Positions 17,726 through 24,991 of a stretch of DNA of 43,521 nucleotides are shown one piece after another. The translations under genes and the position numbers were made by a program. Location: the NCBI GenBank assembly GCA_009936995.1, contig JAACDH010000177.1, positions 1 through 43,521 on the forward strand. Reading direction: 5' to 3'. This stretch comes from Rhodobacterales bacterium (GTDB lineage: Bacteria > Myxococcota_A > UBA796 > GCA-2862545). The notes below the pieces were generated by a model that saw only the letters and a list, made by a program, of their open reading frames with translations, did no database searches and was not told the origin of the DNA. How positions within the stretch are numbered: position 1 is the stretch's first letter; every line of letters begins with the position of its first letter.

Positions 17726-18205
17726 CTACTTTGCCGAGAGTACAGCTTTGATGGTGTCGAAGTCTACGGTCCAGGTCTCGTTGAGGCAGGTTACCGTGGC
17801 CAGCAGCTTGTCGTTCTCGGTAATGCTGACGCCGGCGCCCGCATCTCCAGCGCCACCGGTGACCTCGAAGACCGTGTAGCTGACAGCCTTGTTGGTGAAG
17901 TGCACGTCCCGCTCGAATGAGCGGGCGAGGGCCTTTTCTTCGTAGGTGAACACGCTCGTGGCAGTGGACGCATCTTTAGGGAAGCTGAGCTCGACCGTGC
18001 CGACGGCTCCAAATCGATACTGAATACCTGACTTGTCGGCGGTCTGGCACAAGCTGATGTGCTTGGACTTCGAGACTTCACAATGAAAGAGCGAGGTCTC
18101 GGCGGCGGCACAGTGGCCCACGGAATCTGACGTAAGCGTCTCGGCTTGGGCGTCAACGCTGCAACCGACGGAGGCGAGCACGAGCAAAGAAGAGAAGCGG
18201 TACAT
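17726..18205 (-). CDS. Small lipoprotein of unknown function
   Basis: A 159-residue lipoprotein with lipobox SVGC (Cys15) in MYRFSSLLVLASVGC. The mature part has five Cys, a central beta-rich region (YRFGAVGTVELSFP, SVFTYEEKALARSF) and a Gly/Ala turn (VTGGAGDAGAGVSI). The pattern recalls small periplasmic proteins that begin with a Cys-rich hairpin, but I assign no family. No strong Shine-Dalgarno is seen. It lies 40 bases downstream of the membrane SRPBCC gene's start, on the same strand, and is probably transcribed separately upstream of that gene. Confidence 0.65.
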   Translation of the reverse strand: MYRFSSLLVLASVGCSVDAQAETLTSDSVGHCAAAETSLFHCEVSKSKHISLCQTADKSGIQYRFGAVGTVELSFPKDASTATSVFTYEEKALARSFERDVHFTNKAVSYTVFEVTGGAGDAGAGVSITENDKLLATVTCLNETWTVDFDTIKAVLSAK

Positions 18206-18300
18206 GGTGGTTCTCGGCTTGGTGTTGTGTTGAGCATAGGGCTGGCTGGACGCGAACGCATCTCACCCCGTTCTCACCGTGAGCATCCTCTCAGCGTTTG

Positions 18301-18699
18301 CTATCGCCGACGGTTTCGCCACTCGGCGACCAGATTGTCGAGGTTTAACAACGCAATGTTGGAGCTAATGCCCGACATATTCGTGGCATTCACCTTTCGG
18401 ATCTGCTCGTTCAGAATCGCCAGAGCCTCGCGGACCTTTGCCTCGGTGGGCAGCTTGTGAAGGGCCTTCAGCTTCTGTTGAACGTCTTTGCGCAGCTGCA
18501 GCGGCGGTGGCAGGATTCCGTCGAAGGTCTCGTCCTTCATCTTCTGGTTAATCCACCAGTTTGGATCGCGACGATCAAGGTCTTTGAGGGGTTTTCCGGC
18601 ACCGGGAAGGTTGTCGAAGGAGCCCTTTTCGACGGCCGAGCGGATCTGTTGATCGACCCAGGATTCGTAGGGGACGTTGAGCGGCTTTCGGACGGTCAT
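18301..18699 (-). CDS. DUF1992 (DnaJ-C28-like) domain protein
   Basis: A 132-residue protein consisting almost entirely of the DUF1992 domain, also found in DnaJ homologue subfamily C member 28. Signature stretches: YESWVDQQIRSAVEKGSFDNL (start of domain, here split: YESWVDQQI then AVEKGSFDNLPGAGKPL), NWWINQKMKDE, LPPPLQLRKDV, and the helical end VREALAILNEQIRKVN. The J-domain itself is absent, as is usual in bacteria. AGAGGA precedes the ATG. The function in bacteria is unknown; it is presumably cytoplasmic. It sits between an Ntn hydrolase gene (66 bases upstream) and a lipoprotein gene. Confidence 0.86.
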   Translation of the reverse strand: MTVRKPLNVPYESWVDQQIRSAVEKGSFDNLPGAGKPLKDLDRRDPNWWINQKMKDETFDGILPPPLQLRKDVQQKLKALHKLPTEAKVREALAILNEQIRKVNATNMSGISSNIALLNLDNLVAEWRNRRR

Positions 18700-18765
18700 G
18701 GGGTCCTCTCTATTTTCTTTAAACCAGCTTTCGTAGTAGGGAAACTGCAGCCAGATGTTGCGCGG

Positions 18766-19779
18766 CTAGACCCCAGAGCTGTGCACGTCTCGTCCGACCA
18801 CGCCGGTCGCGTCCACCCAGGCTACACCGCAGGCTTCGGTGGAGTGGGCGTATCCGGTGGAGCCATCGGCGGTGACCCCGATGACGCCGAGCAGTCCGCC
18901 GTGAGCTTGAACCTCGATGAAGGTTCGTTTGAGCGCGTCTTCGAGGGAGTTTCCGTCGATGACCCGGGTGGCGATCCGACCGCACAGGTTCAGGTCCAAG
19001 ATCTGTTCACCGAACCCCGTCGCGGACAAGGCGACTTCTGGGGTGGCGTAATTGCCGGCTGGTGTGGGTGAGACCGAGATCCGACCGACCGATTCATGGC
19101 CACGACCTCCCGTCGAAGTGCAGGCCCACAGCTGCCCGTCGGCACCCAAGGCCACCACGCCAACGGTGCCGTAGCGGCGCTCCGGCGGTGGAAGCAGATC
19201 GTCGGGGACCGCCAGATTTGCCTCCCGCGCTGCCGAGACGTCGTGTTCATCGGCATCTCCGATGGCGGACTCGCGATCGACGTGGTCTGCGCCGTTCACC
19301 AGGGCTTGCCACCGGGCGATGTTGGTGGTGGTGCGCACGTCCTGGGGCGCGATGCCTTGGACGGACATCCAGTGGGCCGATCCTTGACCGTCGCGGTTCC
19401 GGTCTCCCGACGCTTGCAAGCTGTCGGCCAACGCGCTGGGATGTAAGCAGTGCTCGACGTTGTACACCGCGCTCAAACGCAGTTCGGTGCCGTTCATCAT
19501 CGCCGCGGACATACGTGCTGCGCCGTCCTTTTGCAGTCGTGCGCCCCGACCGGCGTTGAACTGGGGGTCGGCCTCGAGGACGGCGATGGCAGCCAACACC
19601 GCCGCGCGACTACCGCCTTCATTCATCGCCGACATTCCCGCCAGCGCGGCCCGTTCTAGGGCGTCTCCCCTGAGCCTTCGGCGCTCGGGTGTAGTGGTCG
19701 CCAAGTAGGAGCCCGCCCCTCCGTGAACGAGGACGATAGGGGGCTGTAGGGCGTGGACAACGAGGGTGTGCGGTGACAT
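18766..19779 (-). CDS. Isoaspartyl peptidase/L-asparaginase-like Ntn hydrolase
   Basis: A 337-residue protein of the N-terminal-nucleophile threonine hydrolase family T2 (IaaA, glycosylasparaginase, taspase). The precursor is cut before Thr205 in RRYGTVGVVALG to give the nucleophile. Other family landmarks: VHGGAGSY at 18-25, FNAGRGARLQKDG, and TSTGG at 221-225. In IaaA the substrate sits on the Arg and Asp of GRVGDSP; here the stretch is GRISVSP, keeping Arg233 but with Val236 for the Asp, and TGTGE is TGFGE. Altered specificity is therefore likely. GGAG lies 4 bases before the ATG. The N-terminal part before residue 15 lacks a signal, so it is cytoplasmic. Confidence 0.83.
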   Translation of the reverse strand: MSPHTLVVHALQPPIVLVHGGAGSYLATTTPERRRLRGDALERAALAGMSAMNEGGSRAAVLAAIAVLEADPQFNAGRGARLQKDGAARMSAAMMNGTELRLSAVYNVEHCLHPSALADSLQASGDRNRDGQGSAHWMSVQGIAPQDVRTTTNIARWQALVNGADHVDRESAIGDADEHDVSAAREANLAVPDDLLPPPERRYGTVGVVALGADGQLWACTSTGGRGHESVGRISVSPTPAGNYATPEVALSATGFGEQILDLNLCGRIATRVIDGNSLEDALKRTFIEVQAHGGLLGVIGVTADGSTGYAHSTEACGVAWVDATGVVGRDVHSSGV

Positions 19780-19826
19780 GGGCGCTCCGGGCGCTCACCG
19801 TGCCACAGGAGGTTGAACTTCGCGCC

Positions 19827-20597
19827 TCAGCTCGCTTTTTTGACCGGAGGTGGAAGCGTCCGAATGTCGAAGCTGCCCTGCTCTTCGCCGGCATTAGATG
19901 TCTCGACTCGGCGTTTGAGCACGTACTCGATGACATGGTCTTTCTGAGTCTTGAACTGAATGGTTCGAGCCTCCTCGAACTCGATGCCGTAGCGGACAAA
20001 GTTGGGGTTCTTCCAGCTTCGGTTGCGGATCAGGCAGACGAAGACGTTGGGCCATGTGCTGCCGGGCAGCAGGAAGTGCACGGTGAGATGATCGAAGACA
20101 ATCATCTCGGCCTCGAACTCCACGGGTACGTCGAAGGCCAGTCCGGTGGTGGAGACGTCGACGATGGTGGTGCGAAGCGGCTCAAGGTTGGCATCTTCGG
20201 GCGGTTCGACGGTGACGTCGATGATGTTGCCTTCACGGGGTACCGCGCGGAACGCCTGGCGTCGGTCGAAGAGGCGGACCAAGTCTCGGTGAAGGAGCGC
20301 GTCGACGGCACCGGGGTCGACGAACTGGAGGGTGTAGACGCACTTATCGTTGGCTTCGTTGCGATTGCAGGCCACGGCTGGGACCACCACAGAGGTGCCG
20401 GATGGGCTGTCGCTAATCCACAGTTCGGCGGGACGTGACATACCGATGGCCGGAGCGGTGCTGCTGGAGAGAGAGACTTGTACGGACTCGGGTGTGATTT
20501 CCTCGAGCTTGCACGCCACGGGTTCCCCGCCCGGGGTCGCGAGAAGCAGCCGAAAGCGATTGGGGACTTCGATACTGTCGAGCAGTTTGCCTGACAT
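19827..20597 (-). CDS. PilZ domain protein (c-di-GMP effector candidate)
   Basis: A 256-residue cytoplasmic protein, started at ATG 20597 where GGAGG is 4 bases upstream; an in-frame ATG at 20681 lies inside the CDF gene and is rejected. The C-terminal PilZ domain shows both c-di-GMP contact motifs: RxxxR in DRRQAFRAVP and DxSxxG in DVSTTGLAFDV, plus the closing YGIEFEE. The N-terminal 110 residues (NRFRLLLATPGGEPVACKL onward) look like the beta-barrel that precedes PilZ in YcgR-type proteins. Both binding motifs intact suggests real c-di-GMP binding. The partner is unknown; surface motility or exopolysaccharide control are usual roles in Myxococcota. Confidence 0.82.
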   Translation of the reverse strand: MSGKLLDSIEVPNRFRLLLATPGGEPVACKLEEITPESVQVSLSSSTAPAIGMSRPAELWISDSPSGTSVVVPAVACNRNEANDKCVYTLQFVDPGAVDALLHRDLVRLFDRRQAFRAVPREGNIIDVTVEPPEDANLEPLRTTIVDVSTTGLAFDVPVEFEAEMIVFDHLTVHFLLPGSTWPNVFVCLIRNRSWKNPNFVRYGIEFEEARTIQFKTQKDHVIEYVLKRRVETSNAGEEQGSFDIRTLPPPVKKAS

Positions 20598-20671
20598 GGA
20601 ACCTCCGACCAAGGTGGTCACGGCACCTATCGGATCGAAGATATCTTTTCTTGAGATCCTTATGCAACTGA

Positions 20672-21589
20672 TTAGCGGCACGGACGCAAGGCTGACTCGG
20701 GCTGGACGGTGACGTGTGCAGTGGGGATTTGGGTCCGAATGACCGCCGAGATCTCGACGCAGGTGGGCTCGATGACCACATTTGGGTACATCACGGCGTG
20801 TACAGAAATGACGTCTTTCCCAGGTCTAAGTGTCCAAACATGGAGGTCGTGGAGCTCGCAAACGCCGTCTACCTCGAGGATGGTCTGGCGGAGCTGGGCG
20901 ACGTCGATAGAGTCGGGGGCTCCTTGCATCAGTACTCCCCAAACGCTCTTGAGAACCCGGGTACTGCCGACCACAAGAATAATCGCGATGACCACCGAGA
21001 TGAGGGGATCGGCCCAGGTCCAGCCGAACATTAGAATGAGTGCGCCGGCGATCATGGCGCCCAGACTTCCGAGCAGGTCGCCCATGACGTGTAGCCAGGC
21101 AGCTTGGGTGTTCAGGTCGTGCTCGTGGGCGCCGTGGAGTTTCCAGGCGACGATGAGGTTGACGAGGAATCCGATGGAGGCCACCACCATCATGGGTCCG
21201 CCGAGGACTTCTGAAGGGTGAGCGGCCCGCGTCAGGGCTTCGACGGCGATCCACACGGCGAGCACGCTGAGTGCGCCAGCGTTTACGGCCGCTCCGAGGA
21301 CTTCGGCGCGTTGGTAGCCCATGGTCTGGTATCGGTCGGCGGGACGTGCAGAGACGCGAACGGCCACCAGTGCCAAGGCGAGCGCCCCGACGTCGGAGGC
21401 CATATGCCCGGCGTCCGCCAACAGCGCGAGGGATCCGGTCCACCAACCACCGATGACCTCGACCACCATGAAGCCCGCGGTGAGGGCCAAGGCGAATCTT
21501 AAGGTGCTTCGCGAAGTGCTTGCGTGGGTGTGGTCGTGGTCGTGGTCGCAGGGCTCGGTAGAGGGCTCGTGGTGGGTGTGGGCTTCCAT
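20672..21589 (-). CDS. CDF family divalent metal cation exporter
   Basis: A 305-residue inner-membrane protein of the cation diffusion facilitator family (CzcD/ZitB type), which exchanges Zn2+, Cd2+ or Co2+ for protons. The N-terminus is His/Asp-rich (HTHHEP, CDHDHDHTH), followed by six membrane segments. The transport site has His62/Asp66 (HMASD) in TM2 and His167/Asp171 (HVMGD) in TM5, the pair seen in Zn/Cd transporters. The C-terminal 85 residues are the cytoplasmic metal-binding dimer domain (CELHDLHVWTLRPG, ending TAHVTVQPES). No good Shine-Dalgarno precedes the ATG, but a promoter-like sequence ends 6 bases before it (see 21596-21623). It lies 79 bases downstream of the CotH gene and 75 bases upstream of PilZ. 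Confidence 0.92.
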   Translation of the reverse strand: MEAHTHHEPSTEPCDHDHDHTHASTSRSTLRFALALTAGFMVVEVIGGWWTGSLALLADAGHMASDVGALALALVAVRVSARPADRYQTMGYQRAEVLGAAVNAGALSVLAVWIAVEALTRAAHPSEVLGGPMMVVASIGFLVNLIVAWKLHGAHEHDLNTQAAWLHVMGDLLGSLGAMIAGALILMFGWTWADPLISVVIAIILVVGSTRVLKSVWGVLMQGAPDSIDVAQLRQTILEVDGVCELHDLHVWTLRPGKDVISVHAVMYPNVVIEPTCVEISAVIRTQIPTAHVTVQPESALRPCR

Positions 21590-21595
21590 CGCTTC

Positions 21596-21623
21596 AATGT
21601 AGTGATGTGAACGCCATAGTCAA
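21596..21623 (-). promoter_or_regulatory. Sigma-70-like promoter giving a leaderless CDF transcript
   Basis: On the minus strand, TTGACT (21623-21618, 5 of 6 matches to the -35 consensus) and TACATT (21601-21596, 4 of 6 to -10) are separated by 16 bases. The -10 box ends only 6 bases before the ATG at 21589, so transcription should begin at or next to the start codon. That agrees with the missing Shine-Dalgarno. Predicted, not proven. Confidence 0.5.
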
Positions 21624-21636
21624 TCGAAAACCTAGG

Positions 21637-21649
21637 TACTTACGAAGTA
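21637..21649. promoter_or_regulatory. Inverted repeat upstream of CDF promoter
   Basis: TACTT-ACG-AAGTA, a perfect 5-base inverted repeat around three bases, lies 13 bases upstream of the -35 box of the CDF gene and 19 bases after the CotH stop. It could be an operator for a metal-responsive regulator or a small CotH terminator stem; no regulator gene is adjacent. Short enough to be chance. Confidence 0.25.
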
Positions 21650-21668
21650 ACACCGGCGCTATGAGGCC

Positions 21669-23378
21669 CTAGTTGCCGGTGCAGATGCTGGGGTCTGGGA
21701 GGGTCAAGCAGTCGTTCATCCAGTCGTGTCGGGCTTCGATCCAGGCCTTGAGCAGACTGACCTCGCCGGCGAGGTTTCCGCCCCGGGGTGGGTAGTTGGG
21801 CCAGGCGGCGAAGTTTCGGGGAGCGGCCTCGGAGAGCTCGGAGGCCATAGCGTCGATGTTCGCGTGGACGGTTTGTCTGGAGAGTTCGTTGTCGAGGAGC
21901 GCCTGCCAGCGATCCCAGTATTGCTCTGTGAACGCCGGATCGCGGAATAAGCCGCCCCAGAAACCATGTTCGAACACGAAGGTGCAGTCGGTGGTGATGT
22001 TTGAGTTGTCCCACCAGGTGGGGTCTTCCGCGCGGGAATCTTCGATGCAGCCCATGGTGCGGTCGAAGTCCCAGATGGGTCCAGCGAGCAGCGCGGTGTC
22101 ACGGTCTTTGTGGAAGTAGCCACTCAGCCGGAAGGCGTCGGGGTTTTTGGTGAACACGTTGAGGATGTGGTTGTCGATAAAGCTGTCCACGTCGATGATC
22201 TGGTCGTAGTGCCGGCCGGTCGTGGGATGGGTGAAACTGGGGCTGGCCAAGGCGCCCGCCAGCTCGTCGAGCAGCCCTGTGAGGTAGGCGCCTTGTTGGG
22301 GCGCGAGGTCGGCCTCCGAGGGGTTGACCGACACGAAAGGCTGCTGAAAATAGAAGGTACCGCCGGCTGTTCCTGCGTAGAACCCAGACTCTCCTGGCCC
22401 GGGTCGGTCCTCTTTGAACAGGTAGCCCCCCGAGAGCTCGGGCAGGGTGAGATCCGTTGGGGTAAGCTCGGTAATCGGCACCCGGTCCCGATCCCGCTCG
22501 ATGCGCTCCATGGCCACGTAGACGCCTACGTAGTCGTCGGTTCCTAGGTTCTCTCCTCGTTCGGCGACGAACAGCTCTACGAAGCGCGTCCTCGGCGCAT
22601 ATCGACCGATGCTATTGCTCAAATGGAAGATCAGCGCGTTTCGCATGAGGGCGCGATCGAAGGTGAGCGGCGCCAACAAGATCCAGTCGGCTTCGTTGGG
22701 CATACCCAGCAGCGAGATATCTTGATCAACGTTGCCGGGGTTGGTCGGGTGCCAGGTCTCCATGCGGTACGGTTTTTTGGGCGCGTCGGCCGAGCTGGAG
22801 CCGCGTACTTTGATGCCGGCGCGGACGCTTAGGTTTGCGGAAGTCGGGAGGGTGAGTCGGCCGCTGCCGTCGGGTTCGAAGACAGTGAGCGAGAAGGCGG
22901 TGTAGTCCTCGGATTTACTGTCGGGCGCATCGCCGCCGGTCCACAGGGTCAGTACGGGGAGGTCGGTGGACCAACCGATTAACGAGTCGTCGAGTAGCAA
23001 AAAAGTAGGCGCGATGCCCATCGTAGCCCCGTTGATCTCGATGATGGCTCGCAGATGCGCGCTCTGGGTGAGCGTGATGGGTGTGGTGTACAGGGTGGAT
23101 TGGCCGGCGACAGGGGCCGTGCCGTTAAGGGTGTACCAAATAGAGCCTTCGTCCGGGCTGAGGTCGTTGCTGGCGGTGACGGTGAGACTGACCTCTTGGC
23201 TGTTGACGAAGGTGCCACCGGGTGGGGATGCCGTGAGCGTTGGCAGGTTCATGTCGCCTAGGTCGCCAGTATTGACCGCGCCTTGGGCGGGTGGCACGTC
23301 GTCCAGTCGATCGGGGTTCTCGACGATGGTGGACGACGGGGTGCAGGCGATCAGCAGGGGGAGCAGCAGGCGGGTCAT
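21669..23378 (-). CDS. CotH kinase family lipoprotein
   Basis: A 569-residue protein starting at ATG 23378 (GGAGG 6 bases upstream), overlapping the stop of the lamin-tail gene by four bases. It begins with a lipoprotein signal (LLLPLLIAC). Residues about 45-125 resemble the chitobiase C-terminal Ig-like domain (ASPPGGTF, IWYTLNGTAPV, AHLRAIIEING). Residues about 175-490 form the CotH domain: IKVRGSSSADAPKKPYRME, RNALIFHLSN, GVYVAMERI, GGYLFKEDRP, VDSFIDNHILN, and the hallmark GPIWDFDRTMGC. CotH proteins are atypical secreted protein kinases first known from Bacillus spore coats; the target here is unknown. The pairing with a lamin-tail protein recurs in many bacteria. Confidence 0.87.
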   Translation of the reverse strand: MTRLLLPLLIACTPSSTIVENPDRLDDVPPAQGAVNTGDLGDMNLPTLTASPPGGTFVNSQEVSLTVTASNDLSPDEGSIWYTLNGTAPVAGQSTLYTTPITLTQSAHLRAIIEINGATMGIAPTFLLLDDSLIGWSTDLPVLTLWTGGDAPDSKSEDYTAFSLTVFEPDGSGRLTLPTSANLSVRAGIKVRGSSSADAPKKPYRMETWHPTNPGNVDQDISLLGMPNEADWILLAPLTFDRALMRNALIFHLSNSIGRYAPRTRFVELFVAERGENLGTDDYVGVYVAMERIERDRDRVPITELTPTDLTLPELSGGYLFKEDRPGPGESGFYAGTAGGTFYFQQPFVSVNPSEADLAPQQGAYLTGLLDELAGALASPSFTHPTTGRHYDQIIDVDSFIDNHILNVFTKNPDAFRLSGYFHKDRDTALLAGPIWDFDRTMGCIEDSRAEDPTWWDNSNITTDCTFVFEHGFWGGLFRDPAFTEQYWDRWQALLDNELSRQTVHANIDAMASELSEAAPRNFAAWPNYPPRGGNLAGEVSLLKAWIEARHDWMNDCLTLPDPSICTGN

Positions 23379-23908
23379 CGGCGGCCTCCGTTGGTAGACT
23401 CGGGGGTGCCGTCGAGGGTTTGGGAGAGGCAGTCGGGCAGATCTTGGCAGCAATCGGGCTGGCGGGACCAGGTGTAGTCCGAGGCGACGACACCGAAGGT
23501 CAGCTGCTCGCCGGCGCCGTCGAAACGGAACAGACCCAGGGTCTCGCCGTCCGCGTTGAGGGAGAAGGGCAGGTGGGCTGGGCCAAGGTCGGCTCGCCCG
23601 TCTGCGGTGAGCAGCAGGTAGCCGCCTGCGTCGACGAACAGCGAGGTATCTAATGGGTATTTGTAGGGGTCGTCTGCGTCGTCGGTGAGAAAGTAGCCGG
23701 CCAGCGACAGCCCGCTGGAGGTGGGGTTGTGTAGCTCAATCCAGTCAGTGGACGCGGTGGGGTTCGCGGAGAACTCATTGATGCACACGTTCAGCGGGGC
23801 TGCGGTTTTTGGTGCGGTGTCGACGGTCTGGGATGGTGGGGGGTCGGGCCACGGGGAGCTGCACGCGCAGAGGAGCAGGAATCCGAGGCTGAAGTGGCGT
23901 TGCGGCAT
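23375..23908 (-). CDS. Lamin-tail domain (LTD) lipoprotein
   Basis: A 177-residue lipoprotein (signal MPQRHFSLGFLLLCAC, Cys16). After a Pro/Thr linker comes a lamin-tail domain, an Ig-fold found in secreted bacterial proteins: VCINEFSANPT, DWIELHNPTSSGLSLAGYFLTD, LFVDAGGYLLLTADG, FSLNADGETLGLF. The last 30 residues hold a Cys cluster (DCCQDLPDC), probably disulphide-bonded. It is translationally coupled (ATGA) to the downstream CotH gene, so both products likely act together outside the inner membrane. No Shine-Dalgarno is seen; a TACACT box lies 6 bases before the ATG but lacks a -35 box. Confidence 0.83.
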   Translation of the reverse strand: MPQRHFSLGFLLLCACSSPWPDPPPSQTVDTAPKTAAPLNVCINEFSANPTASTDWIELHNPTSSGLSLAGYFLTDDADDPYKYPLDTSLFVDAGGYLLLTADGRADLGPAHLPFSLNADGETLGLFRFDGAGEQLTFGVVASDYTWSRQPDCCQDLPDCLSQTLDGTPESTNGGRR

Positions 23909-24019
23909 GAGACCAGTGTAGTCGGTGTGGGTGTCGCCAGTGCTTCACGGACCTCTGACCGTGACAGTTGTGGACAGCGGAGATAGGTCGATTGTGGCTT
24001 ATGGAGCAGCGATAAACCT

Positions 24020-24991
24020 ATGAGATACCTGGTAACTGGCGCGACGGGCTTTATCGGACTTCACCTGTGTCAGGCCCTGGTCGATCGCGGAGACAGCGTG
24101 CTGGCCTTGGTTCGCACGCCCGCGAAAGCGGCGAAGTTGCCCGACGCGGTGCAGACCCTCGCGGGCGATCTCACGTTGTTCGCCGGCGACGTGACGCTTC
24201 CAGAAGTCGACGTCGTGATTCATCTCGCGGGCGTCGTTGCGGCACCCACGGCTGATGTGTACGAGGCGATCAACTTCACAGCCGTCAAAGAGCTGGTTAA
24301 TTGCCTGGAACGTCAATCTTGGAGCCCAAAGCGGCTGGTCTTCGCCTCTTCGCTGGCTGCTGCGGGTCCCTCTTCGTTGGACCGTGCCTGGACCGAGAAA
24401 GATCCATTAAATCCCATTGATCCGTACGGCGAAGCCAAGATGCGCGCGGAGGCTGTGGTCCGCGACGCCAGCTTTCCCACCACCTGCTTCCGACCGTGCA
24501 TTGTGCTGGGCCCCAACGACTCTGCGTCGCTGACCCTGTTCAAGGCGGCACAAGGCGGCGTGGGCATTCGGGTGGGGTCGCAGGCTCAGCAGCTGAGCTT
24601 TGTAGACGTTCGCGACGTAATTACCGGCATCCTGCACATGAGCGACGATACACGCGACGGCCACTACACCTACTACGTCAGTCACCCCGAAGCGATCGAC
24701 ACCGAGCGGCTCTGGGCCGGTCTGGGACGCGCTTTGGGACGACGGGTTCGGGTGCTGCCGGTGCCCGCATTGTTACTTCGGGCCTTGGTTCCATTTGCCA
24801 CGCTGGGCTCTAAATTGCTGGGCAAAACCAATCAGCTGGACCTGAAGCAGTATCGGCAGATGGTGGCGCCGGCGTTTGTCTGTTCCAGCGCGGCGCTCAG
24901 CGAAGATTTAAGTTGGCAAGCAGAATACGGGCTGGACGCAACCTTGGCCCACGCGACGGCGGGCTACCGAGCCAGTGGGGCGCTACGCTGA
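24020..24991 (+). CDS. NAD(P)-dependent SDR epimerase/dehydratase-like protein
   Basis: A 323-residue extended short-chain dehydrogenase/reductase. The Rossmann motif TGATGFIG is at residues 6-13, the catalytic pair is Tyr136/Lys140 (YGEAK), with Ser at 110-111 (VFASSLAAAG). The closing half (RPCIVLGPNDSASLTLFKAA, VDVRDVITGILHM) is typical for nucleotide-sugar epimerases or 3-beta-hydroxysteroid dehydrogenase-like members; the substrate cannot be told. GGAG lies rather far upstream of the ATG. It is divergent from the lamin-tail gene and its 3' end overlaps the convergent hydroxylase gene by nine bases. That neighbour acts on sterols or fatty acids, so lipid-linked substrates are a possibility. 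Confidence 0.83.
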   Translation: MRYLVTGATGFIGLHLCQALVDRGDSVLALVRTPAKAAKLPDAVQTLAGDLTLFAGDVTLPEVDVVIHLAGVVAAPTADVYEAINFTAVKELVNCLERQSWSPKRLVFASSLAAAGPSSLDRAWTEKDPLNPIDPYGEAKMRAEAVVRDASFPTTCFRPCIVLGPNDSASLTLFKAAQGGVGIRVGSQAQQLSFVDVRDVITGILHMSDDTRDGHYTYYVSHPEAIDTERLWAGLGRALGRRVRVLPVPALLLRALVPFATLGSKLLGKTNQLDLKQYRQMVAPAFVCSSAALSEDLSWQAEYGLDATLAHATAGYRASGALR

